DNA of 64,000 bases from Campylobacter hyointestinalis subsp. lawsonii (GCF_013372165.1 NZ_CP053828.1:868001-932000), one strand, 5' to 3'; positions 53,911 to 63,756 are shown, counted from the stretch's first letter. Translations and numbers: made by a program. Notes: generated by a model from the letters alone, not told the origin.

Positions 53911-54957
53911 TTATTTTTTTCTTTTTAACCAAAGATAAATACCAGTAATGCTTAGCATAAATGGCGTCAAACCCACTAAAAACCAGATAAATTTAGTCAC
54001 CTCATTGTAATAACCAAAATGCGCTTTTCTAAATGTAGATAAAAATCGATCGCTTATTTTTGCATTTTCTATATTTTTTATTTCTATCAATTTTCCGCTT
54101 TGTTTATCGTAACTTACCTGATTTGAGTATTGATGATGAAGGAAATTTTGATTCTTATTCATTCCGTAAAACGTGATGTTTCTATCGATGTAAAACGGAT
54201 AACTTATATAATAAGGTATAAATCCGTCAAAATCAATTTTGGACTTTTCAAAAAGCTCATCAATCGATAAATTTTTGTTATAAATTTTTTCATTTATTCT
54301 AAAATTTTCATCTATTTGACCAGCTTGTTTAAATAAAAAATTTAATGCCCACCAAGATCCAGTAAGACCGATTATAAATAAAAGCGCAGACGCCCAAACT
54401 CCTATAAATTTATGTATATCCGTCATAGCGACTGCTATATTTTTAAATCTTAACTTAAATAAATTTATCCAAAACCGGTTATAAATAACAAATCCGCTAA
54501 CTCCTATAAAAAACATTATTAAACCCAAAATTCCAACCATTATCCTGCCATTTTGCTCCAAAAGTAAATTGTCGTGAATCTCAAGTATAATATCGCTAAG
54601 ATAACTATCGTGCGGCTTTAGTTTATCCATAATTTTGCCTGTGTATTGATCAATATATATTGACTTCCATTGTGTATCATTGTGTTCAATGAGATAAACT
54701 CTATCTGATTTTGTATTATCTGTATTTATAAGCCAACCTACTATTTCATGGTTGATATAAGTATTATTGATATTTCTAGTCATATCATCAAATTTAACTC
54801 TTTGTCCGCCAGGTGTTACGCTCACTACGTTTGGCATTATGAGATTATCAAACTCTGTTTTATATACCAACAAAGATCCGCTAAATCCTATAACGATAAG
54901 CGGAATAAAAAATATAATTGCCAGGTATTTATGAATTCTATAAAATATTTTTCTCAA
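53911..54957 (-). CDS. PepSY-associated membrane protein (iron-uptake partner)
   Basis: A 348-residue protein with four membrane segments: IHKYLAIIFFIPLIVIGFSGSLLVY near the N-terminus (here quoted only in part by its ends), one near 138-158 (GLIMFFIGVSGFVIY), one near 190-210 (IGVWASALLFIIGLTGSWWAL) and one at the C-terminus. The conserved IHK and DIHKFIG motifs and the periplasmic PepSY loops fit the PiuB/FoxB-type family that sits beside siderophore receptors and may reduce or release iron. TTG start with AAGGA upstream. First gene of the receptor operon. Confidence 0.8.
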   Translation of the reverse strand: MRKIFYRIHKYLAIIFFIPLIVIGFSGSLLVYKTEFDNLIMPNVVSVTPGGQRVKFDDMTRNINNTYINHEIVGWLINTDNTKSDRVYLIEHNDTQWKSIYIDQYTGKIMDKLKPHDSYLSDIILEIHDNLLLEQNGRIMVGILGLIMFFIGVSGFVIYNRFWINLFKLRFKNIAVAMTDIHKFIGVWASALLFIIGLTGSWWALNFLFKQAGQIDENFRINEKIYNKNLSIDELFEKSKIDFDGFIPYYISYPFYIDRNITFYGMNKNQNFLHHQYSNQVSYDKQSGKLIEIKNIENAKISDRFLSTFRKAHFGYYNEVTKFIWFLVGLTPFMLSITGIYLWLKRKK

Positions 54958-55318
54958 ATTTATCCTTAAATATAATGTAATTTAATTTTATATATTAGAA
55001 AATATTAAAATTAAGATAACAATGGTGGAATTATATATAACTAAAACTTGTATATTACTTAATAATAATGATTATTAAAATAATCCGTTATAAAATTTAT
55101 AAAATTAACTGTTTTTATGAGCTATTTCAAGAATTTTAATAATATATTTTATTATTTTTAAATGAAAATGTATCTAGATAAATACTAATTATAGATGCTA
55201 AAATTACTTTATAAAACACTAGTATTATAATATTTTATAATAGATCAATCGTATTATTTATAACAAATTTAACACGCCAATCGTGACTAATATCGCGGTA
55301 CTTAAATTTAATAAATAT
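54958..55318 (-). other. Regulatory and AT-rich region between the iron-uptake operon and uvrB
   Basis: It carries the promoter side of the PepSY-receptor operon with the Fur-like palindrome at 55059-55078. The remaining part to the uvrB stop codon is very AT-rich with no reading frame that I can support. Confidence 0.5.
55059..55078 (-). promoter_or_regulatory. Fur-box-like palindrome upstream of the iron-uptake operon
   Basis: TTAATAAT-AATG-ATTATTAA: perfect 8-bp arms around 4 nt, close to the A/T-rich GATAATNATTATC-type Fur operators. It lies about 100 bp before the PepSY start. Iron repression of the operon is inferred. Confidence 0.6.
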
Positions 55319-57295
55319 TTAAAGCTCTCTAAGTTTTGCTATCTCGTCTCTTAAGGCTGCAGCTTTTTCAAATTCCAAATTTTTAGCCGCTTCAAGCATC
55401 TGTTTTCTTAGCTCTTTTATGATCTTTGCTCGCTCGCTTGCTGGTATTTTTTCTAGTTTTTTGGCTTTGTTATATAAATTTGATAGATCTTCTTCTTTTA
55501 GACTATCTTCTAAATTTCTACTAGCTGAGTGCGGAGTTATGCCGTGCTTTTTGTTGTATTCATTTTGATATTCACGCCTTGCATTAGTTATATCTATGGC
55601 TTCTTTCATCGAATTTGTTATTTTATTTGCAAATAATATAACCGTTCCATTCACGTTTCTAGCCGCTCTTCCCATAGTTTGTATGAGACTCGTGCGACTT
55701 CTTAAAAAACCCTCTTTATCGGCGTCTAAAACTGCTACTAAAGATACTTCTGGTAGATCTAGTCCTTCACGAAGTAAATTTATGCCAATAAGCATATCAA
55801 ACTCACCTTTTCTAAGACCTCTTATAAGCTCATTTCTCTCTACTGCGTCGATATCTGAGTGCATATATTTAACCTTGATACCAAGCTCAAGGTAATACCT
55901 AGTTAGCTCTTCACTCATCTTTTTAGTTAGAGTAGTTACTAGTACTCGCTCATTTCTTGCTATGACAACTTTAGCTCTATCAAACAAAACTTCTACTTGA
56001 TTATCGCTACTTATGACTTCTATACGTGGATCAAGAAGTCCAGTAGGTCTAAGTATTTGCTCATAAATATGACCTTTTGCTAGATCCATCTCATACTCGT
56101 TTGGTGTAGCTGAAACAAACAAAAAATTTGCTTTTTTAGCGATAAACTCATCAAATTTCAAAGGTCTATTATCAAGTGCTGATGGAAGTCTAAAACCATA
56201 CTCAACCAAAACTTCTTTTCTACTTCTATCACCTGCGTACATTCCGCGAAATTGTGGCAAACTCACGTGACTTTCATCTACTATAACAAGATAGTCCTTG
56301 CCACTTATTTCAAAGTAATCAAACAAAGAGTATGGCGTCTCTCCTGGCTTTTGTCCTGTTAGGTAACGTGCGTAGTTTTCTACGCCTTTGGTGCTTCCGG
56401 TGCTTGAGAGCATCTCAAGGTCAAACTCCACTCTTTGCTTAAGCCTTTGATACTCGACTAATCTATTTTCTTTTTCATAAAATGCAAGTCTATCTTCAAG
56501 CTCAAGTTCGATATCTTTTATCGCTTGTTTTAGTCTATTTTCTCCGACTACAAACTGGCTTGTCGCATATAGTATAAATTTACTAACGTCTTTTGTGCGT
56601 CTATTTTCTAGAGCGTCAAAGTGATACATCGCATCAAGCTCGTCTCCAAAAAACTCAAGCCTTATAGCCTCGTCATTAAAATAAGCCGGATAGATATCTA
56701 CCACGTCGCCATTTACTCGAAAATCCCCGCGATCAAAGTATGAATTATTTCTTTTATATCCCATATCTACTAGTTTTAAAAGTAGTTCTTTTTGATTTAA
56801 GCTCATACCTATGTTTAGCATTAAAACCATACCTTTATACTCAGCAGGATTTCCTAAACCATAGTTTGCAGATACAGAAGCCACTACTATCACATCATCA
56901 AATTCAAGCAAATTTGCAGTCGCACTAAGTCTTAAACGCTCAAGTTCATCATTTATAGAGCTATCTTTTTCTATAAAAAGATCTTGACGCGGTATATAGG
57001 CTTCAGGCTGGTAATAATCATAGTAGCTTATAAAATACTCAACATGATTTTTAGGAAAAAAGCCTTTAAATTCGCTATAAAGTTGTGCTGCTAAGCTTTT
57101 GTTATGTGTCATAATGAGAGTTGGCATATTTAGGCGTTTTATCACGTTTGCCATCGTAAAAGTCTTGCCACTTCCGGTTACTCCTAAGAGAACGTTAAAT
57201 TTATTTCCGGATCTTATGCTACCAACTATGTTTGTTATGGCTTTTTCTTGATCATCGCTTGGCTTAAATTTACTAGATATTTCAAATTTATCCAT
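55319..57295 (-). CDS. uvrB: Excinuclease ABC subunit B
   Basis: UvrB verifies DNA damage in nucleotide excision repair. The 658 residues show the Walker [10 protein letters not shown], the beta-hairpin [29 protein letters not shown], the helicase motif VI region QTMGRAARN and a C-terminal UVR domain ([18 protein letters not shown]). Full length. A TATAAT box lies upstream at 57321-57326. Confidence 0.97.
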   Translation of the reverse strand: MDKFEISSKFKPSDDQEKAITNIVGSIRSGNKFNVLLGVTGSGKTFTMANVIKRLNMPTLIMTHNKSLAAQLYSEFKGFFPKNHVEYFISYYDYYQPEAYIPRQDLFIEKDSSINDELERLRLSATANLLEFDDVIVVASVSANYGLGNPAEYKGMVLMLNIGMSLNQKELLLKLVDMGYKRNNSYFDRGDFRVNGDVVDIYPAYFNDEAIRLEFFGDELDAMYHFDALENRRTKDVSKFILYATSQFVVGENRLKQAIKDIELELEDRLAFYEKENRLVEYQRLKQRVEFDLEMLSSTGSTKGVENYARYLTGQKPGETPYSLFDYFEISGKDYLVIVDESHVSLPQFRGMYAGDRSRKEVLVEYGFRLPSALDNRPLKFDEFIAKKANFLFVSATPNEYEMDLAKGHIYEQILRPTGLLDPRIEVISSDNQVEVLFDRAKVVIARNERVLVTTLTKKMSEELTRYYLELGIKVKYMHSDIDAVERNELIRGLRKGEFDMLIGINLLREGLDLPEVSLVAVLDADKEGFLRSRTSLIQTMGRAARNVNGTVILFANKITNSMKEAIDITNARREYQNEYNKKHGITPHSASRNLEDSLKEEDLSNLYNKAKKLEKIPASERAKIIKELRKQMLEAAKNLEFEKAAALRDEIAKLREL

Positions 57296-57320
57296 ATATT
57301 CTCTTTTTTATTTTTGCGAA

Positions 57321-57326
57321 ATTATA
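57321..57326 (-). promoter_or_regulatory. -10 element of the uvrB promoter
   Basis: Minus-strand TATAAT in GCTATAATTTCG, 26 nt before the uvrB ATG. Confidence 0.55.
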
Positions 57327-57403
57327 GCTAAGTTATGCTGATAAATTTAAAACTTAGCTAAATAAAAGTATCTATTTTTAGATAATTCTGAACAAAAGTA
57401 TGG

Positions 57404-57409
57404 TAAAAT
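57404..57409 (+). promoter_or_regulatory. -10 element upstream of the small coiled-coil gene
   Basis: TAAAAT preceded by GG, 34 nt before the ATG at 57443; a relaxed match to the Campylobacter consensus. Confidence 0.35.
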
Positions 57410-57442
57410 TAGATCATATTTTTAAAAAATAAAGGAATGATT

Positions 57443-57676
57443 ATGTTTGAAAATGAAAAAGTTTTAAATACACTAGCTTCAAAAGTAACAGAGTTGATGC
57501 TAAAGTACGAAGAAGCTTGTGAAACAGCTGAAGCCTTAAGAAACGAGCTAGTTAGTGTAAAAGCTCAAAACGAAGCTAAAACAAACCAGATAATGCGTCT
57601 TGAAGAAGAGCTAAAAACACAAAATTTAGCTAGCGATGATCTTCTTAAGCAAGTAGAAGCAGTTCTTGGCAGATGA
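57443..57676 (+). CDS. Small coiled-coil protein, possible cell-division accessory factor
   Basis: ATG at 57443 has AAAGGA 7 nt upstream, so it is preferred over the ATG six bases earlier. The 77-residue protein is almost entirely one coiled coil with heptad-like Leu/Glu spacing (VLNTLASKVTELMLKYEEA, AEALRNELVSVK, MRLEEELKTQ). It overlaps the ZapA-like gene by 4 bp. A ZapB-like role is suggested by the pairing only. Confidence 0.7.
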   Translation: MFENEKVLNTLASKVTELMLKYEEACETAEALRNELVSVKAQNEAKTNQIMRLEEELKTQNLASDDLLKQVEAVLGR

Positions 57677-57897
57677 AACAAATCGTCCTAACAATCGCCT
57701 CTAAAGACTATACTATAAGTCTAGAAGATGATTTTGCAGATGCCTTTTCTAAAGATATAGAGAAGCTTTTGCAAAACAAATATCAATTTGGCGTAAAAGA
57801 TCTACTAACGGCATTTGTCCATAAATGCCACGAAAGCTACACTCAAGGCTCTCAAATGGATCAAATTTTAGGTAGTTTAGACAAAACATTAAAATAA
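57673..57897 (+). CDS. ZapA-like small protein
   Basis: A 74-residue protein whose N-terminus (MKQIVLTIASKDYTISLED) has the beta-strand pattern of ZapA globular domains, followed by a helix. It lacks the long C-terminal coiled coil of full ZapA, which the upstream neighbour could supply. Assigned by shape and context; family membership needs a profile search. Confidence 0.5.
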   Translation: MKQIVLTIASKDYTISLEDDFADAFSKDIEKLLQNKYQFGVKDLLTAFVHKCHESYTQGSQMDQILGSLDKTLK

Positions 57898-57906
57898 GGT
57901 CAGATC

Positions 57907-58308
57907 GTGAAAAAAGCATTTACTATGATAGAGTTGGTCTTTGTGATAATCATACTAGGGGTTTTGGCTAGTCTTGCAGCCCCAAAGCTCATGACTGGCA
58001 AAGATGATGCGATAATTGCTAAAATCATAGAGCAGATATCAGCTATAAGAACTGGCATAAAAAACTACAATGATAGCAATAAACTAAACGAAAAAGACTC
58101 ATATCCAAGTAGTTTAGAAGATGGCAATACTCAGCTTTTTTCGAAAGTTTTATCCGGTGCTGCTCTTAAAGAGTGGAGCAAAATCTCAAACGATACTTAC
58201 ACTATAAATTTAAGTGGCAAAACTGCTACTTTTAAATATAATAGCTTAAATGGTAAATTTACATGTGAAAGCGGTTGCAAAGAGCTATTTGGCGGTAAAT
58301 TTGAATAA
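57907..58308 (+). CDS. Type II/IV pseudopilin-like protein, copy 1
   Basis: The N-terminal class III signal is KKAFTMIELVFVIIILGVLA with the conserved Glu at mature position 5; the residue before the cleaved bond is Ala rather than Gly. A membrane helix is followed by a 110-residue globular part with two cysteines near the end (FTCESGCKEL). GTG start. Probably secreted-filament component needed for DNA uptake or secretion; one of three tandem paralogues with related N-termini and divergent C-termini. Confidence 0.85.
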   Translation: MKKAFTMIELVFVIIILGVLASLAAPKLMTGKDDAIIAKIIEQISAIRTGIKNYNDSNKLNEKDSYPSSLEDGNTQLFSKVLSGAALKEWSKISNDTYTINLSGKTATFKYNSLNGKFTCESGCKELFGGKFE

Positions 58309-58320
58309 GGAAAAATAACT

Positions 58321-58821
58321 TTGAAAAAAGCATTTACACTTATTGAGCTTGTTTTTGTTATCGTAATACTTGGTGTGATCGCAAGTATGGTAGCGCCTAA
58401 GTTTGTTACTGATAAAAATGAAGCTTATGCCCAGATTGTAAAAAACCAAATAGCACAAGCAAGGGCTGGTTTGACTGCATACGCAAATAAGCAAATTTTA
58501 GCTGGTAAAAGCGATATCTACCCAGAATCTCTAGAAAAAAATGGCGATACAAATGGAAAAAATAGAAGCATATTGTTTAACGAAATACTTCCAAATAGCA
58601 CATTAAAATCAAATTTACAAGGCTGGAGCGATAGTCAAAATGGTTGGTCTACAAATACTAAATTTAAAACTAGATATCTTATATTTATAGGCAGAAATAT
58701 CATAACTATGGATTATTGCTCTTCTAAATCAGGTGAAGCAAAATGTAAGTCATACCAAGGTCAGCTTATTTGCACATCTGATGAAAATAAATGTAAAATC
58801 ATAGGCGAAAAATCTTACTAA
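58321..58821 (+). CDS. Type II/IV pseudopilin-like protein, copy 2
   Basis: KKAFTLIELVFVIVILGVIA followed by a longer globular domain (166 residues in all) that contains four cysteines near the end (MDYCSSKSGEAKCKSY, LICTSDENKCK). TTG start 12 nt after the previous stop, with AAGGA upstream. Same signal type as its neighbours. Confidence 0.85.
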   Translation: MKKAFTLIELVFVIVILGVIASMVAPKFVTDKNEAYAQIVKNQIAQARAGLTAYANKQILAGKSDIYPESLEKNGDTNGKNRSILFNEILPNSTLKSNLQGWSDSQNGWSTNTKFKTRYLIFIGRNIITMDYCSSKSGEAKCKSYQGQLICTSDENKCKIIGEKSY

Positions 58822-58832
58822 AAAGGAAAAAT

Positions 58833-59246
58833 ATGAAAAAAGCTTTTACGCTTATAGAGTTAGTTTTTGTTATAGTGATACTAGGAGTTTTAGCTAGTCT
58901 TGCGGTACCAAAAATAGTTGGAAGTAGCAGTGATGCAGAGATAGTAAAAGCTAAAACACAAATCGCGACTATCAGAACTAAAATTCAGCTTTATGCAAAT
59001 GAAAAAAAACTTAGCGGAAGCCAAGAGTATCCAAATTTAGAAGAAGAAGGCAAAGAAGGTCTGTTTTCAGCTATATTAGATAACCCTATAAAAGCAAAAA
59101 CAGATCAAAAATATGGCTGGAGCAAAAATGGTGATAAATACACTTTTTCTACGCCAAACAAAAGTGTTACTTTTACTTATGACAAAGAGAATGGAAAATT
59201 TGAATGCAATATTGATGATGATTTGTGTAGGCTTTTAGACAAATAA
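58833..59246 (+). CDS. Type II/IV pseudopilin-like protein, copy 3
   Basis: KKAFTLIELVFVIVILGVLA and a 137-residue total length, closest in layout to copy 1; the C-terminus has a cysteine pair (KFECNIDDDLCRLL). ATG with AAGGA. It is followed after 5 bp by priA, so the pseudopilin genes and priA appear to share a transcript. Confidence 0.85.
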   Translation: MKKAFTLIELVFVIVILGVLASLAVPKIVGSSSDAEIVKAKTQIATIRTKIQLYANEKKLSGSQEYPNLEEEGKEGLFSAILDNPIKAKTDQKYGWSKNGDKYTFSTPNKSVTFTYDKENGKFECNIDDDLCRLLDK

Positions 59247-59251
59247 CTTAA

Positions 59252-61084
59252 ATGAATTATTATGAAATCGCCATAAGCGGTTTGGATTTAAAGCCGCTGA
59301 CATATCAAAGTGATGAGTTTATCGCTCCTTTTACCCAAGTCAAAGTCCGAGTTAAAAATCGTATCCAAAGCGGTTTTGTTTTGCAAAACGTTTGCAAACC
59401 TGAGTTTAAAACTCTAGATGTAATTCAAATTTTAAAAACAAAACTCACAGATACGCAAATAAGCTTAGCAAAGTTCATATCGCATTACTATCTCTGCGAG
59501 ATAGGCGTGAGCTTAGCTCTGTTTGAGCCTATTAGCGAGTATAAAAACAAATATATATCTTTTATAAAAGCTCCAAATTTAAGTAATACTCAAAAAGATG
59601 CTTTGAATTTCATCAATGCAAACGATATATCATTGCTTTTTGGAGACACTGGAAGCGGAAAAAGTGAAGTCTATATAACAAGCATTAAAGATGTTTTAAA
59701 TAGCGGAAAACAAGCTTTACTTTTGATGCCTGAGATCTCGCTCACACCTCAAATGCAAAAACGTTTAGAGGATTACTTTGGAGAATCGGTTGGAGTTTGG
59801 CACTCTAAAATTTCGCCTAAAAACAAGCAAATTTTACTTGAGAGATTTTTTAATGGCGAGATAAAACTCATCGCAGGAGCAAGGTCGGCTCTATTTTTGC
59901 CATTTTGGAATTTAGGTCTTATCATCGTAGATGAAGAGCATGACGATAGCTATAAAAACGGCTCAAAACCATACTATAATGCTAGAGATCTCAGTGTTTA
60001 TCTAGGAAAAAAACACGGCATAAAAGTCATTTTAGGAAGCGCTACTCCAAGTATCACGAGCGTATATAAATTTCCATATTTTCGTCTCAAAGGCACATTT
60101 TTCTCATCGAAAAAGGAGTTTATTTACGACGTTAATCAAATTTGTATTTCTAATACCATCATAAATGAGTTAAAGCGTACTTTGGAGCTAAAAAAACAAG
60201 CAGTCGTGTTTTTGCCTACTCGTGCAAACTTTAAATTTATAGTATGCAAAGAGTGTTTTTCTACTATAAAATGCCCATATTGCAGTGTTTCTATGAGTAT
60301 GCATAAAAAAGCAAATGCTTTGAAATGTCACTACTGCGGCTTTGTATTGCCTCTGCCAAAAACTTGCCCAAACTGCGGGAATGAAATGCTCGAAGCAAAA
60401 AAAATGGGCACTAGCGAGCTAGCAAGTGAGCTAGAAAAGATATTTCCTAGCGCTACTATCGCCAAATTTGATAAAGACGAGATAACTACGCATTCAAAAT
60501 TAATAAATTTGCTTAAAAAATTTAACGATGGAAAAATAGATATATTAGTCGGTACGCAAATGCTAAGCAAAGGACACGACTATCACAACGTAGAATTAGC
60601 CGTTATAATGGGACTTGATGAGCATTTAGAATACTGCGATTTTAGGGCTAGAGAAAAAACTCTGGCTCTAGCTATGCAAGTATCAGGAAGAGCTGGAAGA
60701 GCTGGAAATGCTAGGGTAGTTTTGCAAAGTTTGCAAAGTGAATTTTTTAGTGAGTATATAGAGAATTACGACAAATTTATACAAGATGAGTTAGGGTACA
60801 GAAATCCACTCTATCCGCCATTTAGTCGTTTGCTTAGGATAATAATACAAGACAAAAATGAAGAAAATGCAGTATGTCTTGAAAAAAATATACTAAATTC
60901 AATAAAAAACATAGAAAATTTGGAAATAATAGGACACGGAAAAGCTCTCATCGAGCAGATATCATCTAAATACAGACGTGAGATAATGCTACGCTCTTAC
61001 TCACACATACCGCTCCTAAAAGCCGGTGAGATAGCTAGGCAGTACTTTGCAAATGTGGATATAGATCCGGTAAATTTCAACTAA
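59252..61084 (+). CDS. priA: Primosomal replication restart helicase PriA
   Basis: PriA reloads the replisome at stalled forks. The 610 residues contain Walker A GDTGSGKSEVY, VDEEHDDSYK, GSATPSITS, and the helicase motif SGRAGRAGN. A zinc-binding insertion has eight cysteines (CKECF, CPYC, CHYCG, CPNCG). The N-terminal 3'-fork-binding domain appears shorter than in Escherichia coli, in line with Campylobacter homologues. It ends 2 bp from the convergent exonuclease gene. Confidence 0.95.
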   Translation: MNYYEIAISGLDLKPLTYQSDEFIAPFTQVKVRVKNRIQSGFVLQNVCKPEFKTLDVIQILKTKLTDTQISLAKFISHYYLCEIGVSLALFEPISEYKNKYISFIKAPNLSNTQKDALNFINANDISLLFGDTGSGKSEVYITSIKDVLNSGKQALLLMPEISLTPQMQKRLEDYFGESVGVWHSKISPKNKQILLERFFNGEIKLIAGARSALFLPFWNLGLIIVDEEHDDSYKNGSKPYYNARDLSVYLGKKHGIKVILGSATPSITSVYKFPYFRLKGTFFSSKKEFIYDVNQICISNTIINELKRTLELKKQAVVFLPTRANFKFIVCKECFSTIKCPYCSVSMSMHKKANALKCHYCGFVLPLPKTCPNCGNEMLEAKKMGTSELASELEKIFPSATIAKFDKDEITTHSKLINLLKKFNDGKIDILVGTQMLSKGHDYHNVELAVIMGLDEHLEYCDFRAREKTLALAMQVSGRAGRAGNARVVLQSLQSEFFSEYIENYDKFIQDELGYRNPLYPPFSRLLRIIIQDKNEENAVCLEKNILNSIKNIENLEIIGHGKALIEQISSKYRREIMLRSYSHIPLLKAGEIARQYFANVDIDPVNFN

Positions 61085-61086
61085 AT

Positions 61087-61872
61087 TTACTGATTTATTA
61101 CCACATTTGGTAGTTTTAGACTTTTTGCAGTTTTACTAAAAACTATAAGATCCTCAACACTTTGAACACTCCAAGGCACCCTTTTTATACACTCTTTAAA
61201 GATCTCAGACGCAGCTATAGCGTCATTTAAAGCCCTATGATGAGCATTGTTTATGCCTAAAAGTTCTTTTAGAGTACCAAGTCCGTATTTTTGCGAAGGT
61301 ATGGTTCTGCGAGCTAGATCTATAGTGCAAATTCGTCTATTTAAAAGCATACCAAAGCCCTGTTTTTCTAGGCTAACGCTTATAAAATCATAGTCAAATT
61401 TAACATTATGTGCTACAAATACACTATCTCCTAAAAATAGCTTGAACTTTTCAAGTACGCTAGCAAGACTGGGTGCATCTATAAGATCTGTAGGATAAAT
61501 CCCCGTAAGCTCACTGATATTTTCTGGAATATCAGGAGCATAAATAAAGCTCTCAAAACGGCCTATTTCTTTACCATCAAGTAATTTTAGCGCCCCTATT
61601 TCGATGATCTGACCTGTTTTGATACCACCATTTGTTTCTATATCAACTACACAAAAAATTTGATCCTTAAAGTCTGTATATCTAGTTTTTAGGGTGACTT
61701 TTTTGGTTTCAGTTTTTATAAGGTCTAATCCCAAAATACGCCAATCATCAAAGTTTTTTATATCGATGAGCTCTTTGATACTATCTATATCGTTGGCTTT
61801 TTGTAAGAAATCATAATGATTTAAGCTACTTTTGCCGAGTAAATTTATAAAATTTTCTAGCTTTTGTTCCAA
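61087..61872 (-). CDS. DnaQ-like 3'-5' exonuclease
   Basis: A DEDDh exonuclease: Exo I CVVDIETNGG, Exo II VFVAHNVKFDYDFI, Exo III HRALNDAIAA with the His-Asp pair. It has an N-terminal extension of about 75 residues before the nuclease fold, so the 261-residue protein is larger than a minimal epsilon subunit. It may act as the proofreading subunit of DNA polymerase III or as a separate exonuclease; the sequence does not decide. The rpe gene lies 12 bp upstream. Confidence 0.85.
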   Translation of the reverse strand: MEQKLENFINLLGKSSLNHYDFLQKANDIDSIKELIDIKNFDDWRILGLDLIKTETKKVTLKTRYTDFKDQIFCVVDIETNGGIKTGQIIEIGALKLLDGKEIGRFESFIYAPDIPENISELTGIYPTDLIDAPSLASVLEKFKLFLGDSVFVAHNVKFDYDFISVSLEKQGFGMLLNRRICTIDLARRTIPSQKYGLGTLKELLGINNAHHRALNDAIAASEIFKECIKRVPWSVQSVEDLIVFSKTAKSLKLPNVVINQ

Positions 61873-61884
61873 ATTTATAACTTT

Positions 61885-62526
61885 TTATAATTTTAACGCT
61901 TTGATAGCTTCTGCGTAATTGCTTGAGCTAAATACGAAATTTCCAGCTACTACTATATCTACGCCCGCTTCATCAAGTTCGCTAACGTTTAGTCCATTTA
62001 CGCCTCCATCGACTTCTATAAGACAAGCTGCGTTTTTGGATTCTATGAGTTCTCTTAGTTGTTTTGCTTTATCTAAGACTGATGGGATAAACTTTTGTCC
62101 GCCAAAGCCGGGATTTACACTCATCAAAAGCACCATATCTACATCGTTTATTATGTATTCTAAGCTAGAAACAGGGGTGTGTGGATTTAACACTATGGCA
62201 GGATTTACGCCATTTTTTCTTATGTGATCACAGAGTCTTAAAGGATGTTTTTCTTCTTCTATATGAAAGCTTATAAATTTAGGTTTAAGTGGCAAAAATA
62301 GATCTACGAAAAATGGCACATTTTCTACCATTAAATGAATATCCAAAGGCTTTATAGATGATTTTGCGACTGCATTTACTACAAGCGGCCCTATGGTTAA
62401 ATTTGGCACAAAATGCCCATCCATAACATCTACATGAACTAAGTCTGCTCCTGCCTCGCAGATAGCCTTTACTTCGTCATCTAGCCTTCCAAAATCTGCC
62501 GATAATATACTTGGTGCTACATACAT
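61885..62526 (-). CDS. rpe: Ribulose-phosphate 3-epimerase
   Basis: A pentose-phosphate TIM barrel of 213 residues: SILSADFGRLDDE, VDVMDGHFVPNLTIGP (metal-binding Asp/His), DIHLMVENV, LMSVNPGFGGQKF and IEVDGGVN. Full length. It forms a two-gene unit with the exonuclease and is divergent from rseP. Confidence 0.96.
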   Translation of the reverse strand: MYVAPSILSADFGRLDDEVKAICEAGADLVHVDVMDGHFVPNLTIGPLVVNAVAKSSIKPLDIHLMVENVPFFVDLFLPLKPKFISFHIEEEKHPLRLCDHIRKNGVNPAIVLNPHTPVSSLEYIINDVDMVLLMSVNPGFGGQKFIPSVLDKAKQLRELIESKNAACLIEVDGGVNGLNVSELDEAGVDIVVAGNFVFSSSNYAEAIKALKL

Positions 62527-62617
62527 TTTTTACCTTTCAAGCCGTAATTTTACAATTTAATTGCATAAATTCACCTAAAACAATATACCTCTTGAAAGCT
62601 TCTTTACAATTTTATGT

Positions 62618-62623
62618 TATACT
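62618..62623 (+). promoter_or_regulatory. -10 element of the rseP promoter
   Basis: TATACT, 20 nt before the TTG start of rseP, downstream of an AT-rich stretch. A relaxed match to consensus. Confidence 0.45.
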
Positions 62624-62643
62624 AAAAATAAAAAAGGATAAAT

Positions 62644-63756
62644 TTGAAGAGTATATTTTTAGTTTTGACCCTATTAATAGCTAGTTTTTGGTATTGGGGT
62701 GTGCATTTTGGAGTGACTATTTTAGCCATATCTTTTCTTATATTTTTCCACGAACTCGGTCATTTTTTAGTTGCTAGATTTTTTGGCGTTAAAGTCAATA
62801 CTTTTAGCATCGGATTTGGTGAGAAAATCTACACAAAAAGAGTTGGAAATACAGACTACTGCTTAAGTGCTATTCCGCTTGGTGGCTACGTACAGCTTAA
62901 AGGACAGGACGATTTAGACCCAAAGCTAAAAAATTATGATAGCGATAGCTACAATGTTTTAAGCCCTATAAAACGTATAGCCATACTTTTTGCAGGTCCG
63001 TTTTTTAATCTTTTGTTAGCATTTTTCTTATATATCGCATTAGGATTTATCGGCGTAGATAAGTTGGCTCCTGTCGTAGGAGCTATCCAGCAAGACTCTG
63101 CTGCTAAGAGTGCAGGAATTTTAAAAGACGACAAAATAATAAGCATAAATGGCGTATCGATAAAGCAGTGGGATGACATCAAAAAGCAAGTTAAACTTGA
63201 ACCGATAAATATCATCATCGATAGAAATGGCAAGCGTTTATCTATAAATTTAACGCCTAAAATCGGCGAAAGTATTAGTATGTTTGGAGAAAAAATTCAA
63301 ACTCCACTCATAGGCATCAGCCCAAGCGGTGAGATAACAAAAGTGTATAACTCTGGTTTAAGCAGTATTTCTTACGCATTTAACGAAACCTTAGAAAGCT
63401 CAAAGCTCATTTATAAAGGGCTTGAAAAGCTGATAACTGGTGTAGTTCCTATCAAAGAGATGGGTGGCATAGTCGCTATGGCTGATATCACGACAAAAGC
63501 TTCAACTATAAGCATTTCGGTGTTATTTTTGATAGTGGCGTTGATATCTGTAAATTTGGGCGTTTTAAATTTACTTCCACTTCCCGTACTTGATGGCGGA
63601 CATATAGTTTTTAACCTTTATGAGATGGTGTTTAAAAGACCGGTAAATGAAAAGGTTTTTACAGCATTAAGCTACGGTTCTATGGCGTTTTTATTTGCGT
63701 TGATGGCATTTACTATATTAAATGACATATTAAGACTTGCAGGAGTTTATGAATGA
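62644..63756 (+). CDS. rseP: Site-2 membrane metalloprotease RseP
   Basis: The zinc motif HELGH lies in FFHELGHFLVARF within the first membrane region, and a third ligand is in LLPLPVLDGGHIVF near the C-terminus. A PDZ domain occupies about 135-200 (GAIQQDSAAKSAGILKDD). It cleaves membrane substrates such as anti-sigma factors or signal-peptide remnants; no anti-sigma gene is nearby. TTG start behind AAGGA. The next gene overlaps by 4 bp. Confidence 0.93.
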   Translation: MKSIFLVLTLLIASFWYWGVHFGVTILAISFLIFFHELGHFLVARFFGVKVNTFSIGFGEKIYTKRVGNTDYCLSAIPLGGYVQLKGQDDLDPKLKNYDSDSYNVLSPIKRIAILFAGPFFNLLLAFFLYIALGFIGVDKLAPVVGAIQQDSAAKSAGILKDDKIISINGVSIKQWDDIKKQVKLEPINIIIDRNGKRLSINLTPKIGESISMFGEKIQTPLIGISPSGEITKVYNSGLSSISYAFNETLESSKLIYKGLEKLITGVVPIKEMGGIVAMADITTKASTISISVLFLIVALISVNLGVLNLLPLPVLDGGHIVFNLYEMVFKRPVNEKVFTALSYGSMAFLFALMAFTILNDILRLAGVYE

